This document shows positions 1 to 7,934 of a DNA stretch of 64,000 nt, one piece after another. The stretch covers positions 1 to 64,000 of the forward strand of contig FCNA01000124.1 in assembly GCA_900018345.1 (NCBI GenBank), read 5' to 3'. Each line of letters opens with the position of its first letter. Position 1 is the stretch's first letter. The notes below the pieces were generated by a model that ran no database searches, was not told the origin of the DNA, and saw only the letters and a program-made list of their open reading frames with translations. The DNA comes from Clostridiales bacterium CHKCI006. GTDB taxonomy: Bacteria > Bacillota_I > Bacilli_A > Erysipelotrichales > Coprobacillaceae. A program made the position numbers and the translations under genes.

Positions 1-1
1 T

Positions 2-148
2 GAACGAGTTAATAACCGTATCCTAAACAATTACAATGTTGAGTACATGCATACGCACACAACTGCCAGATATTCATTCTTTACAATGCTTGCATGTATT
101 AATATCCATCTTGATGCATGGTATAAAAAAGCAAATCAAGAAGGCTAA
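2..148 (+). CDS. C-terminal end of a transposase (partial)
   Basis: The frame is open from the window edge to a TAA at 146-148 and encodes 48 residues. It contains RILNNYNVEYMHTHT and RYSFFTMLACINIHLDAWYK, the kind of aromatic, Asn/His-rich tail seen at the C-terminus of DDE transposases of insertion sequences. The catalytic core lies outside the window, so the IS family cannot be named. No convincing terminal inverted repeat was found in the 250 bases after the stop. It could instead be the end of another protein, so the transposase call is moderate. Confidence 0.5.
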   Translation, partial: ERVNNRILNNYNVEYMHTHTTARYSFFTMLACINIHLDAWYKKANQEG

Positions 149-270
149 ATAGAACATCACTTCAAAAAAATTAAGGATATCCTTAGTTGTTTTCAGCACG
201 CACTTTTTTTGGATTTTAAGTATCTGATTACTAAAGCAACTTCATCTTTCACTGATTTTAGACTGTTTAA

Positions 271-311
271 GCATTTTTTCATCATCCTTGGCTAGGATGA
301 ATGCTTTTTTT
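271..311. terminator. Rho-independent terminator between transposase and histidine kinase
   Basis: The arms CATCCT and AGGATG around TGGCT are extended by GCAT...ATGC and flanked by T-runs on the + strand and by an A-run giving T's on the - strand. It can end both the transposase transcript and the converging two-component operon. The rest of 149-404 holds nothing recognisable. Confidence 0.7.
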
Positions 312-404
312 GTTCTGAGTTTCCGAGACTACTCGTTCATTATAGAACACGTCCGCCGGGCCAACCATCGATTGAGATAACAGTTATCTTACAGTTTTGT
401 CACA

Positions 405-1418
405 TTAGAGAACATCGTAATAATCATTGCACTTAAAGGTCAACAGCACCCGCGTCCAGGCGTTTTCTTTGGATTCAATGCAGATCCGATGTCCCATCTT
501 CTCACAAAGCAGCTTACATAAATATAAGCCCATGCCCGTAGCCTGACGCTTGACACGGCCATTGCTGCCGGTAAAAGATTTTTCAAAGACACGCGGCAGT
601 TCTGAAGCTTTGATCCCTAATCCATGATCCTCTATCATCAACGTCAGTTCGTCCCCTTCCTTCCAGCTGTCAAAAATCATGACATCCTGTTCATGACGCA
701 TGTATTGAAAGGCGTTCTGTACGATCTGCGAAAGCATGAACGCCAGCCATTTTGAATCCGTATAGACGACCTCATCCAGATGCTTGAGTTCCAGTCCCAT
801 CTTTTCGTAACGGAATTGATCGCGATGTTTCGCCACGACTTCGTAAACGATCTCCTTTAAAGAATGCCTGCCGATAAGATAATCTTTCTCACTGTTATTT
901 GCCCGCATGTAATAGAGGACCTGTTCGGTGCAGCGATCGATCCGATCCACCTGCTCGCCCAGGCGGTTATTCAGGCTGGAAGGATGATTATGAAGCATCA
1001 GGTATAAACTCGAGATCGGCAGTTTGACCTCATGAATCCACAATTCCAGATAAGCACGAAAATCATCTAATTGATGCTTATAATCCAAAAGATGCTCCTG
1101 CATCGACTTATCGATCTCATAAAGGCTCTCACACAAGTATCTTCCTTCATAAAAACGAGGATGAGAAACCAGCTCTGTAATCAGATACTTCTCTGAAAGG
1201 CGCTCCAACTGGCGGCTGAATTCCCGATAAAACTGGCGCCGGCGCCCATAATCATAAACAAAACAGGCCCCAAGACTTGTCACCAGGACAAACCCAATCG
1301 CCAGTGTAAATTCCACATTGCGTCCATAGACCTGTGTCATCCATAACACATCAAAAACACCAAACAATAAAATCAACAGGCTGACCATATGATCAGCCAC
1401 ATAATCTTTCCATTTCAT
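405..1418 (-). CDS. Sensor histidine kinase, BceS/GraS-like intramembrane-sensing type
   Basis: A 337-residue kinase with two N-terminal membrane segments (about 10-28 and 36-54) separated by only a few residues and no extracellular sensor domain. This is the layout of intramembrane-sensing kinases such as BceS, which take their signal from a partner ABC transporter. The phospho-acceptor region is WIHEVKLPIS (His129). The HATPase domain shows QNAFQYMR (N box), EDHGLGIKASELPRVFEKSF (G1/F) and GMGLYLCK (G2). The ATG overlaps the stop of the upstream response regulator by 4 bases, so the two are co-translated and are probably a pair. It is the last gene of a four-gene operon carrying two complete two-component systems. 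No BceAB-type transporter sits beside it; the divergent exporter is ABC-2 type. Confidence 0.85.
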   Translation of the reverse strand: MKWKDYVADHMVSLLILLFGVFDVLWMTQVYGRNVEFTLAIGFVLVTSLGACFVYDYGRRRQFYREFSRQLERLSEKYLITELVSHPRFYEGRYLCESLYEIDKSMQEHLLDYKHQLDDFRAYLELWIHEVKLPISSLYLMLHNHPSSLNNRLGEQVDRIDRCTEQVLYYMRANNSEKDYLIGRHSLKEIVYEVVAKHRDQFRYEKMGLELKHLDEVVYTDSKWLAFMLSQIVQNAFQYMRHEQDVMIFDSWKEGDELTLMIEDHGLGIKASELPRVFEKSFTGSNGRVKRQATGMGLYLCKLLCEKMGHRICIESKENAWTRVLLTFKCNDYYDVL

Positions 1419-2077
1419 TTCAGTAAATATCCCTGTCCTCTCCTGGTCTCAATGACCTCATTTAAACCGATATCCGCTAATTTGCGACGCAGTCGATTCA
1501 TGTTGACGGTTAGCGTATTATCATCGATAAAGCGCTCTGTGCTCCATAAATAGTCCATGATCTCATCCCGGCTGACGATCGTGCCACGATGCTGATAAAG
1601 AAAATAGAAGATCCCCATTTCATTTTTAGAAAGCACAAGTTCCTTTTGCTCACTTTCCAGTGAGCTGCGCTCTAAATTGATATGCACATGGCGATAGTCC
1701 ATCGTATTGGGCTGTTGGCCCATGCGTTTAAAGAGGGCTTCGATATGTAAAAGCAGCAGTTGAGGATGATAAGGCTTAGTGAGATAGTCATCGGCACCGT
1801 AACTTAAACTGAGCATCTCATCCATCTCAGTATTTTTGCTGGTGACCATGATGACAGGTACATTGGAATGCGCACGCAATTGTTTTAATAAATATTGCCC
1901 ATTGAGCCCCGGCATCACAATATCCATCAAAACCAGATCCGGATCCTGCTGTAAAATAGCGGAAACAGGATCCTCGAAATCAGTCAGGATCACAGCGGCA
2001 TAGCCATTATTATTTAAAAGCAAAGCGAGTTCCTCTCTTAAAGGCACTTCATCTTCAATGATCAAGATTTTCTTCAT
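1415..2077 (-). CDS. OmpR/PhoB-family response regulator (BceR-like)
   Basis: A 220-residue regulator. The receiver domain (1-115) has acidic residues E8/D9, phospho-acceptor D52 in LVLMDIVMPG, and the switch Lys in LTKPY. The winged-helix output domain (about 125-220) has NMNRLRRKL and ends RRGQGYLL, typical of the OmpR/PhoB class. The stop overlaps the ATG of the downstream BceS-like kinase by 4 bases, and its own ATG overlaps the stop of the upstream LuxR-type regulator by 4 bases, so the genes are strictly coupled. It is the expected cognate regulator of the downstream kinase and probably controls genes in response to envelope stress; targets cannot be seen directly. Confidence 0.88.
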   Translation of the reverse strand: MKKILIIEDEVPLREELALLLNNNGYAAVILTDFEDPVSAILQQDPDLVLMDIVMPGLNGQYLLKQLRAHSNVPVIMVTSKNTEMDEMLSLSYGADDYLTKPYHPQLLLLHIEALFKRMGQQPNTMDYRHVHINLERSSLESEQKELVLSKNEMGIFYFLYQHRGTIVSRDEIMDYLWSTERFIDDNTLTVNMNRLRRKLADIGLNEVIETRRGQGYLLK

Positions 2078-2697
2078 CGGCTTCCCTCCATCACCTGATA
2101 ATAATAAATGGCCAATTGGGTACGATCACGTAATTCCAGCTTATTCAGGAGCGTTGAAAGATAATTACGCACCGTTCCTTCGCTCAAATAGAGGGCCTGA
2201 CTGATCTCACGATTATTATATCCCTTCGCCACATATTCGATGATCTCAACCTCCCGTTCTGTCAGATCGGCGCTGGCTTTCGTCTGATGTTTTTTGAAGA
2301 GTTGCGGGATCTTCGCCACAATTTCAGTGTTATAGACTTTCTGTCCCTCCTTGATTGCTTGCAGGGAGGCTTCCAGGCCTGCATAGTTTTGCTTCAGAAT
2401 ATAACCGCTCACTCCTAAGGTCAGCGCCTTGATGATATATTCCTCATCATGAAAGGTCGTCAGCAGCAAGATACGCGCCTGCGGATCTTGCTGCAGCAGT
2501 TCGCGACTGGCCTCCAGGCCATCTCCATCAGGCATGCGAATATCCATGAGGACGATTTCAGGCTGCGTCTTTAAATAAGCAGAAACGACCTCCCGTCCGC
2601 CGCCCAGCTCACTGACGACCTGATGCCCACTCGCTTCTAATATGGTTTTTAATGACATTCTGACGATGGCATCATCATCCACGATCATGATCTTCAT
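2074..2697 (-). CDS. NarL/LuxR-family response regulator
   Basis: A 207-residue regulator with a receiver domain (D52 in IVLMDIRMP, switch Lys in YILKQ) and a C-terminal LuxR helix-turn-helix (about 142-200: LTEREVEIIEYVAKGYNNREISQ, LSEGTVRNYLS). This class pairs with DesK/LiaS/NarX-type kinases, and such a kinase lies directly upstream, overlapping by about 23 bases. The ribosome site GGAGGAGAAGATAC precedes the ATG. By analogy with LnrJK in Bacillus, which controls an ATPase plus two ABC-2 permeases, it is the likely activator of the divergent exporter at 3860-6972. That link is inference from gene order. Confidence 0.88.
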   Translation of the reverse strand: MKIMIVDDDAIVRMSLKTILEASGHQVVSELGGGREVVSAYLKTQPEIVLMDIRMPDGDGLEASRELLQQDPQARILLLTTFHDEEYIIKALTLGVSGYILKQNYAGLEASLQAIKEGQKVYNTEIVAKIPQLFKKHQTKASADLTEREVEIIEYVAKGYNNREISQALYLSEGTVRNYLSTLLNKLELRDRTQLAIYYYQVMEGSR

Positions 2698-3715
2698 GTA
2701 TCTTCTCCTCCTTTGGCCAGCTGATATGGATCTTAAATCCGTTCTGGGTATCGAGATTCCAATGTCCCTTTAAAAGCTGTACTCTTTCCTGCATGTTCGC
2801 CAGTCCCATCCCACCGCTCTTGATCTTTCCAACTGGACCGTTATCGGCAATGATCAACTGGTAAAAGCCGGGCTGCTCACTCAGTGTCAACTGCACCCTG
2901 GTCGCCTTGGAATGACGGGTCACATTGTGTAAGGCCTCATTGATAATGGCGATCACATGCTTGCCCTGCCAGGTTGAAAACGGGTGATCGATCTGCTGGT
3001 GCAACGTGAGTGGACAGAACTGGAACTGATGAATACAACGCTGCAGTTCACTATCAAAATCCCAGCTGGCATCTTCGAGGTCGTGTAAGCTCTGACGCGC
3101 ACTATGCATGCCTCGATCGAGTGTCTGCGAGAGCGTCTGTAAAAGCGGCTCAAGCCGCTGATCCTGATTGACGGCCTGCAAAGCCCCAACCTGCAGAAGA
3201 CTGCTGGAAAGCACATGACCGATGGAATCATGCAGATCTCGCGCAATCCGGTTGCGCTCCTGTAACCTGGCAATTTCAATTTCATATTGTTTTTCCGCTT
3301 CAAGCCGTGCATTCTGTTCGGCTAAGAAACGTTCTTTTTCCACAAAATCATCTCGCTGGTGTTTTAAACGCGTGTGATCCTGTAAATAGTTCTGCTCCAG
3401 CTTACCTAACTGCCAGCCAAAGGCGAGCCAAATACATCCCCACAAAAACGTTGGATCAGCATAAAACAGCGCTGGAAGAACAGAAAAAAGACAGATCAGA
3501 GGATGAAAAGGATAGCCGCCATAGGCCCATAAACCAAAATAATACGTCAACTCCGGAAAAAGGAAAACCAGCCCCAGGCCAATGCCAAACAAGCCTTTCT
3601 GTCCCCCTTGAGAAAGCGGCAGTGCCTGCAGCAGCGAAATACATAGCGCTATTAAAAACAGATCCACTCGGCCAACCTGACTTAAGCCTAAGAGAAGCAG
3701 TCCCCATCTGATCAC
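2675..3715 (-). CDS. Sensor histidine kinase, DesK/LnrJ-like (HisKA_3)
   Basis: The N-terminal half (to about residue 105) carries several hydrophobic segments, roughly four or five membrane passes. A coiled-coil linker rich in Glu/Gln/Arg follows, then the HisKA_3 dimerisation box NRIARDLHDSIGHVLSSSL with the phospho-acceptor His near residue 162, and an HATPase domain with NEALHNVTRHSKA and GMGLANMQERVQ. The open frame begins at a GTG at 3724 that lies inside the Shine-Dalgarno GAGGTG. A GTG three codons later (3715), with about 6 bases of spacing, is the better start. It is the first gene of the operon and overlaps the response regulator gene downstream. Its signal is unknown; relatives respond to membrane fluidity or membrane-active antibiotics. 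Confidence 0.85.
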   Translation of the reverse strand: MIRWGLLLLGLSQVGRVDLFLIALCISLLQALPLSQGGQKGLFGIGLGLVFLFPELTYYFGLWAYGGYPFHPLICLFSVLPALFYADPTFLWGCIWLAFGWQLGKLEQNYLQDHTRLKHQRDDFVEKERFLAEQNARLEAEKQYEIEIARLQERNRIARDLHDSIGHVLSSSLLQVGALQAVNQDQRLEPLLQTLSQTLDRGMHSARQSLHDLEDASWDFDSELQRCIHQFQFCPLTLHQQIDHPFSTWQGKHVIAIINEALHNVTRHSKATRVQLTLSEQPGFYQLIIADNGPVGKIKSGGMGLANMQERVQLLKGHWNLDTQNGFKIHISWPKEEKIHEDHDRG

Positions 3716-3735
3716 ACGTCTCACCTCACTCTTTT

Positions 3736-3764
3736 ATTGTACTGATTTTTAAGACAATTGAAAA
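3736..3764 (-). promoter_or_regulatory. Predicted promoter of the dual two-component operon
   Basis: On the - strand, TTTTCA (3759-3764) and TACAAT (3736-3741) are separated by 17 bases, giving a sigma-A-like promoter 20 bases before the first kinase gene. The -35 match is imperfect. Confidence 0.5.
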
Positions 3765-3774
3765 GGAAAAAAAA

Positions 3775-3802
3775 GTGACATTTGTCATCTGTGTTGATGA
3801 CA
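3775..3802. promoter_or_regulatory. Candidate operator: nested inverted repeats in the divergent promoter region
   Basis: TGTCATC-TGTGTT-GATGACA (3783-3802) is a perfect 7-base inverted repeat. The sequence TGACA-TT-TGTCA just to its left shares one arm. The element sits about 30 bases upstream of the exporter -10 and behind the kinase promoter, the place expected for a response-regulator site controlling either or both operons. Which of the two regulators binds is not decidable by eye. Confidence 0.5.
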
Positions 3803-3833
3803 GCGATGACTAAGCAACATCTTCTGGATCCTG

Positions 3834-3839
3834 TATAAT
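3834..3839 (+). promoter_or_regulatory. -10 box of the ABC-2 exporter operon
   Basis: TATAAT lies 20 bases before the exporter ATG. The hexamer 17 bases upstream (TAAGCA) is a poor -35, which suggests that the promoter needs an activator bound at the nearby inverted repeat. Confidence 0.5.
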
Positions 3840-3859
3840 AAGGATATGAGGTGAAGCTT

Positions 3860-4801
3860 ATGTTGATAAAAGTTGAAAATCTAGTTAAACGCTACGGCGA
3901 TCATTTAGCACTGGACCATTTAAACCTGGAAGTCAAAGAAGGGGAGATCTTGGGTCTGCTCGGTCCAAACGGAAGTGGCAAGACGACGGCCATTCATTGC
4001 ATCCTCTCCTTGCTCACTTACGATAAAGGTCAAATTGAGATCTTTGGTCAACCGATGCGTCCCAATGCCTATGACATCAAACGGCAGATCGGCATTGTGT
4101 TCCAACAGGTTGCCGTCTTCTCTGAGTTGACCGTACAAGAAAATATACACTATTTCTGTTCGCTCTACATCAAAGATAAGGCACTGTGTAAACAGTATGT
4201 GCAAGAGGCCATGCGATTTGTTGAGCTGGAAGAATATGCCAACTTTCTGCCCGCTAAATTGAGTGGTGGATTGCTCAGGCGTCTTAACATCGCCTGCGGT
4301 ATCGCCCATCATCCGCGGCTCATCTTCATGGATGAACCAACGGTCGCTGTCGATCCGCAAAGCCGCAATGCCATCTTACAGGGGATCCGTCAGCTCAACG
4401 AACAGGGCGCCACGATCATTTATACCAGTCACTATATGGAAGAAGTCGAACAGTTATGCAGCCGTATCATCATACTGGATCATGGCCAGGTGGCCGCCGT
4501 CGGCAGCAAAGAAGCCCTGAAAGAAATGATTACCTTAAAGCAAAAGGTGAGCATCGATCAAATCACCCTCACCCCTTATCAGCAAGCAAACATTCAAAAA
4601 CTCCCCCACGTTTATGCCCTTGATTATGCGCACGAACGACTGGAAATCAAGTATAACAGCCAGGAACACTGCCTGGTGACACTCTTAGACTATTTAGAAG
4701 CCAACCATATTACCTATGGTCGCGTCTACACCGAAATGCCCACTTTAAACGATGTCTTCTTAGAGATGACTGGAAGAGAATTGAGGGATGATCATGCATA
4801 A
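3860..4801 (+). CDS. ABC transporter ATP-binding protein (DrrA/LnrL-like)
   Basis: The nucleotide-binding subunit of an ABC-2 exporter. Walker A is GPNGSGKT near residues 36-43, the Q-loop is IGIVFQQ, the signature is the variant LSGGLLRRLNIA, Walker B is LIFMDEPT, and the H-loop is YTSHYMEE. The C-terminal 80 residues form the extra domain usual in DrrA/NatA-type ATPases. The frame is open from a GTG at 3851, but that codon lies in the Shine-Dalgarno GAGGTGAAG, so the ATG at 3860 is the start (313 residues). It is followed by two ABC-2 permease genes, each overlapping its predecessor. The layout matches LnrLMN, which exports or detoxifies lipid-like antibiotics; the substrate here is unknown. 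Confidence 0.9.
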   Translation: MLIKVENLVKRYGDHLALDHLNLEVKEGEILGLLGPNGSGKTTAIHCILSLLTYDKGQIEIFGQPMRPNAYDIKRQIGIVFQQVAVFSELTVQENIHYFCSLYIKDKALCKQYVQEAMRFVELEEYANFLPAKLSGGLLRRLNIACGIAHHPRLIFMDEPTVAVDPQSRNAILQGIRQLNEQGATIIYTSHYMEEVEQLCSRIIILDHGQVAAVGSKEALKEMITLKQKVSIDQITLTPYQQANIQKLPHVYALDYAHERLEIKYNSQEHCLVTLLDYLEANHITYGRVYTEMPTLNDVFLEMTGRELRDDHA

Positions 4802-5846
4802 TCTGATTTTGGAAATTCAACGTAAGACCCGTAACTGGGCACTGATCTTCTGGATCCTGGTCTTTCCTCTGATCCTGACTGTTCTTTTTCGTCTGATCAT
4901 TGCCAATGCCTACACAACAGCCTCTTCCCCTGCTCAAGTAGGAACCCTTTCATTAAACAATGATCCCCAGCTGGCCGCTGTTTTAGATCAGCTGGAAACA
5001 GAAGGGATCATCACGCTGGTTGAACCGGAACAGGCAGATGCTGTTTTAGAAGTTCAGGATGATGGACAGCTGGTCGTGCATATGGATGACAACGGCATCG
5101 CCCAAACCATCATTACAGCCATCGCCAACCAGTATCAGCAAACCCGGGCCTTGACAGAACAAACCGGGATCCTGCCTGACAATAGCCAGACAGCTTATCT
5201 TGTTGAAAGGACCATGCCATCAAACAAGAGCCTGATCTATATCAATTATTTTACGACCCTGGCCATGGGCTGCCTTTCGAGTGCCTATTTTGGACTGAAA
5301 GCCATCAATGATCTGCAGGCCAATCTCAGTGAGGTCGGAAAACGACTGGCCTGCTCGCCAGAAAAAAAATCCCATCTCGTCTTCAAACAGGTCCTCAGCA
5401 ATAATCTCATCTGTATGAGCTTAAATCTGATCCAGATCCTGGTCATGAAATACTTATTGCAGATTGATTTTGGGACGCACACCGGTTTTATCCTGCTGAC
5501 AACCTTCCTGGGTTCCTGGTTAGGCAATGGACTGGGCATGGTCGTGGGCGGCTTCTTGAAGCTGAACTATAACGATAAAAGCAATCTGCTGACGGCCATC
5601 ATCATGCTTGGCAATACAGCCGCTGGGATGATGCTCCCACAGATCAAATACCTGGTTCGGCTTTATTGTCCGCTGGCAGATGCTCTCAATCCTGCAGCCT
5701 TGATCACGGATGCCTATTATCAGCTCAGCTTCTATGGCCTGAACGGTACCTATTATCGGTTGATCATCACCATGGCAGTGATCGGACTTCTCTTCTATCT
5801 CTTGACCTTATTGATCTTAAGGAGGCAACGTTATGCAAGTCTTTAA
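4794..5846 (+). CDS. ABC-2 type permease, first of pair
   Basis: A 350-residue membrane protein of the ABC-2 family. One membrane segment near the N-terminus (FWILVFPLILTVLFRLI) is followed by an extracytoplasmic region of about 120 residues (polar, QAD/DDGQ-rich) and then five hydrophobic segments in the C-terminal half. A first ATG at 4788 abuts the GAGGG ribosome site; the ATG at 4794, six bases away, fits better. It overlaps the ATPase gene by 8 bases. It presumably pairs with the next permease to form a heterodimeric channel in the cytoplasmic membrane. Confidence 0.87.
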   Translation: MHNLILEIQRKTRNWALIFWILVFPLILTVLFRLIIANAYTTASSPAQVGTLSLNNDPQLAAVLDQLETEGIITLVEPEQADAVLEVQDDGQLVVHMDDNGIAQTIITAIANQYQQTRALTEQTGILPDNSQTAYLVERTMPSNKSLIYINYFTTLAMGCLSSAYFGLKAINDLQANLSEVGKRLACSPEKKSHLVFKQVLSNNLICMSLNLIQILVMKYLLQIDFGTHTGFILLTTFLGSWLGNGLGMVVGGFLKLNYNDKSNLLTAIIMLGNTAAGMMLPQIKYLVRLYCPLADALNPAALITDAYYQLSFYGLNGTYYRLIITMAVIGLLFYLLTLLILRRQRYASL

Positions 5847-6972
5847 ACTCTACTGGAAACTGACCCGCTCGAAATGGAAGACCTTCTTGCTTTATCTATT
5901 GATCTATCTTTCGGTTTTTGCCCTCATGATTGGTTTCCGTAACGATTCCGCGACTCACTATGAAGCCAGTACTGTTGTCATCGGCGTCATAGACGAAGAT
6001 CATTCCGAGCTATCCGGTCTGCTGACGGATTATCTTGAAAAAACGCATCAGGTCGTCTTTTATGAAGATGCCCACGAAATGCAGGACGGGCTCTTTTATC
6101 AGTATCTCAATCTCACTTTGCATATTCCGGATGGCTTTGAAGAAGCCTTTTTGGATGGACAGGGAGAATTAGATTATCAGGGTAATCAAGGTTTATCTGC
6201 TTCCCTGGCTTCACGCAACATCGCTTTTTACTTAGAAAAGATGTATGCCCTGCACCGGCAGGATCCCCAACTCAGTCTCAGTGCACAACAAGAGATCCTG
6301 CTGCCCATCTTAAGTCAGCAGGTTACCGTTGATTTTAGTCAGTCCAATCAGGATCAGTCCTCGTTTGTCTCCGCCTTAAATTACCTCAGCTATGTCATCA
6401 TGGCTTTACTGACCACGATGATCTCCAGTTGTCTTATCGAAATGCGTGATCCGCAAAGCTACACCCGCATGTTAGCTTCACCGATGTCAGCCAAAAGAAT
6501 TACCTTGGAACTGTTATTAGGGGCCGGTTCCTTTGCCCTGGTGATTCTTTTTGCCTTCAGTCTCATCTTAATGCACTTCTTTCCTGCTGAGATCTTCTCA
6601 TCCCAGGGAGCCCTGTGGCTCTGTCATCTAGGCATCTATACACTGGCCTGCTATACGCTCTCCGTATTGCTCAGCCATCTGGTCACACGCTTCCGTCATC
6701 CTAAAGATGTCCTGACCATGTTAAGTCAGCTCATCTCGCTTGGATCTGCGTTTCTGGGAGGAGCCTTTTTATCACAATCCCTGATCAACAGTACCATGAG
6801 CCGCATTGCCTCCTTTACACCGCTCTACTGGTATGTCAAAGGCAATACGCTCATTCAGACAGGCACATTCTCTGAACTGGCTGTCTGCTGGGGGCTCCTG
6901 GCTCTTTTCACCCTGGCTTTTGCGCTATTGACGATGTATGTCAATTTTCATGATTTAGCGCGTCACCAATAA
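5833..6972 (+). CDS. ABC-2 type permease, second of pair
   Basis: A 379-residue permease with the same plan as its upstream neighbour: an N-terminal membrane segment (FLLYLLIYLSVFALMI), a large extracytoplasmic domain (about 40-180), and five or six membrane segments including the ABC-2 motif region LNYLSYVIMALLTTMIS and the terminal LLALFTLAFALLTMYV. Its ATG is preceded by GGAGG and overlaps the previous gene by 14 bases. It completes the ATPase plus two permeases exporter divergent from the two-component operon. A short gap then leads to an RpiR regulator without an obvious terminator. Confidence 0.87.
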   Translation: MQVFKLYWKLTRSKWKTFLLYLLIYLSVFALMIGFRNDSATHYEASTVVIGVIDEDHSELSGLLTDYLEKTHQVVFYEDAHEMQDGLFYQYLNLTLHIPDGFEEAFLDGQGELDYQGNQGLSASLASRNIAFYLEKMYALHRQDPQLSLSAQQEILLPILSQQVTVDFSQSNQDQSSFVSALNYLSYVIMALLTTMISSCLIEMRDPQSYTRMLASPMSAKRITLELLLGAGSFALVILFAFSLILMHFFPAEIFSSQGALWLCHLGIYTLACYTLSVLLSHLVTRFRHPKDVLTMLSQLISLGSAFLGGAFLSQSLINSTMSRIASFTPLYWYVKGNTLIQTGTFSELAVCWGLLALFTLAFALLTMYVNFHDLARHQ

Positions 6973-7016
6973 CATTCGCTCTGGATTGATGATAAAATGA
7001 GCTTAGAGGTGATCAT

Positions 7017-7901
7017 ATGCTGATTCGTGAAAGACTGGAAAAAGGCAATTTTTCCAGCAGTGAAAGAACCATTGTTGATTTTATCTTAGAACAGAAGATG
7101 AAAATTCAGGACATGACAACTAAAGAGATTGCCCAGGCGACATATACCTCCCCTTCTCCCCTGATCCGCATTGCACATAAAATGCATTTTAATGGATGGA
7201 ACGAACTCAAGGCGGCGTATCTCAAAGAAACCCAATACCTGGAGACGCATTTTGCTCACATCGATGCCAATCTGCCCTTTGAGAATAATGATACGATCAT
7301 GTCCATTGCTTCGAAGCTGGCGACGCTCAAAAAGGAATCCATCGATGATACGCTTTCCTTAGTGACCCACGATGAGCTGCAAAAGGCTGTTGGGATCATT
7401 CGCAAGAGTGAGGGCATTCGCCTCTTTGCTGTCAGTAACAACGGATTGATCACACAGGAATTTGCCCATCGGATGGGCCGCATCGGCAAAGAAGTCAAGG
7501 TCTGTGCCCTGCAGGGGGAACTCGTTTATCAGGCTTGCCTGACACAGGCAAAAGACTGTGCCATCATCGTTTCCTACTCAGGCGAAACACCTATTTTGGG
7601 GCGTGTTGCCAGTGCCCTGAAAGCCAACCATATTCCGCTCATTGCCATCACCAATATCGGAGACAACACCGTTTCCCGCCAGGCGGATGTCGTTTTGCGG
7701 ATTTGTACCAGGGAACGTCTCTATTCCAAGATTGCGACCTTTTCAACCGATATTTCCATCGAGTACATTCTGGATCTGCTTTATGCCTGTGTCTTTGCCC
7801 TGCATTACGATCGTCATCTCAAGACCAAGATCGATGTCTCCCGCATGATCGAAAGGGGGGCGCTTCTCCACGCTGGAAATGGTACGAGAAGATCTTTTTG
7901 A
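7017..7901 (+). CDS. RpiR/MurR-family transcriptional regulator
   Basis: A 294-residue regulator. An N-terminal RpiR helix-turn-helix (about 1-77, with TTKEIAQATYTSPSPLIRIAHKMHFNGWNELK split over two helices) is followed by a SIS sugar-phosphate-binding domain (about 105-275, motifs FAVSNNGLI, IIVSYSGETP and IAITNIGDN). RpiR proteins sense phosphosugars and control sugar or amino-sugar genes. No sugar operon is adjacent, so its target is unclear. The start ATG follows AGAGGTGATCAT. A strong terminator follows the stop. Confidence 0.9.
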   Translation: MLIRERLEKGNFSSSERTIVDFILEQKMKIQDMTTKEIAQATYTSPSPLIRIAHKMHFNGWNELKAAYLKETQYLETHFAHIDANLPFENNDTIMSIASKLATLKKESIDDTLSLVTHDELQKAVGIIRKSEGIRLFAVSNNGLITQEFAHRMGRIGKEVKVCALQGELVYQACLTQAKDCAIIVSYSGETPILGRVASALKANHIPLIAITNIGDNTVSRQADVVLRICTRERLYSKIATFSTDISIEYILDLLYACVFALHYDRHLKTKIDVSRMIERGALLHAGNGTRRSF

Positions 7902-7906
7902 AGATG

Positions 7907-7932
7907 AAAACGCCGAATGATTCGGCGTTTTT
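7907..7932 (+). terminator. Terminator of the RpiR gene
   Basis: AAACGCCGAA-TGA-TTCGGCGTTT followed by T's. It also lies inside the decayed 3' end of the aldo/keto reductase pseudogene on the other strand. Confidence 0.85.
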
Positions 7933-7934
7933 AT

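Noticed and set aside
1-339. Nine-base inverted repeat TGAACGAGT (1-9) and ACTCGTTCA (331-339)
   Set aside because: The left arm lies inside the transposase coding sequence, so it cannot be an IS end; length is compatible with chance.
3307-3711. 134-codon open frame on the + strand inside the DesK-type kinase gene
   Set aside because: Shadow frame: no ribosome site, no recognisable motifs, and the opposite strand has clear kinase motifs.
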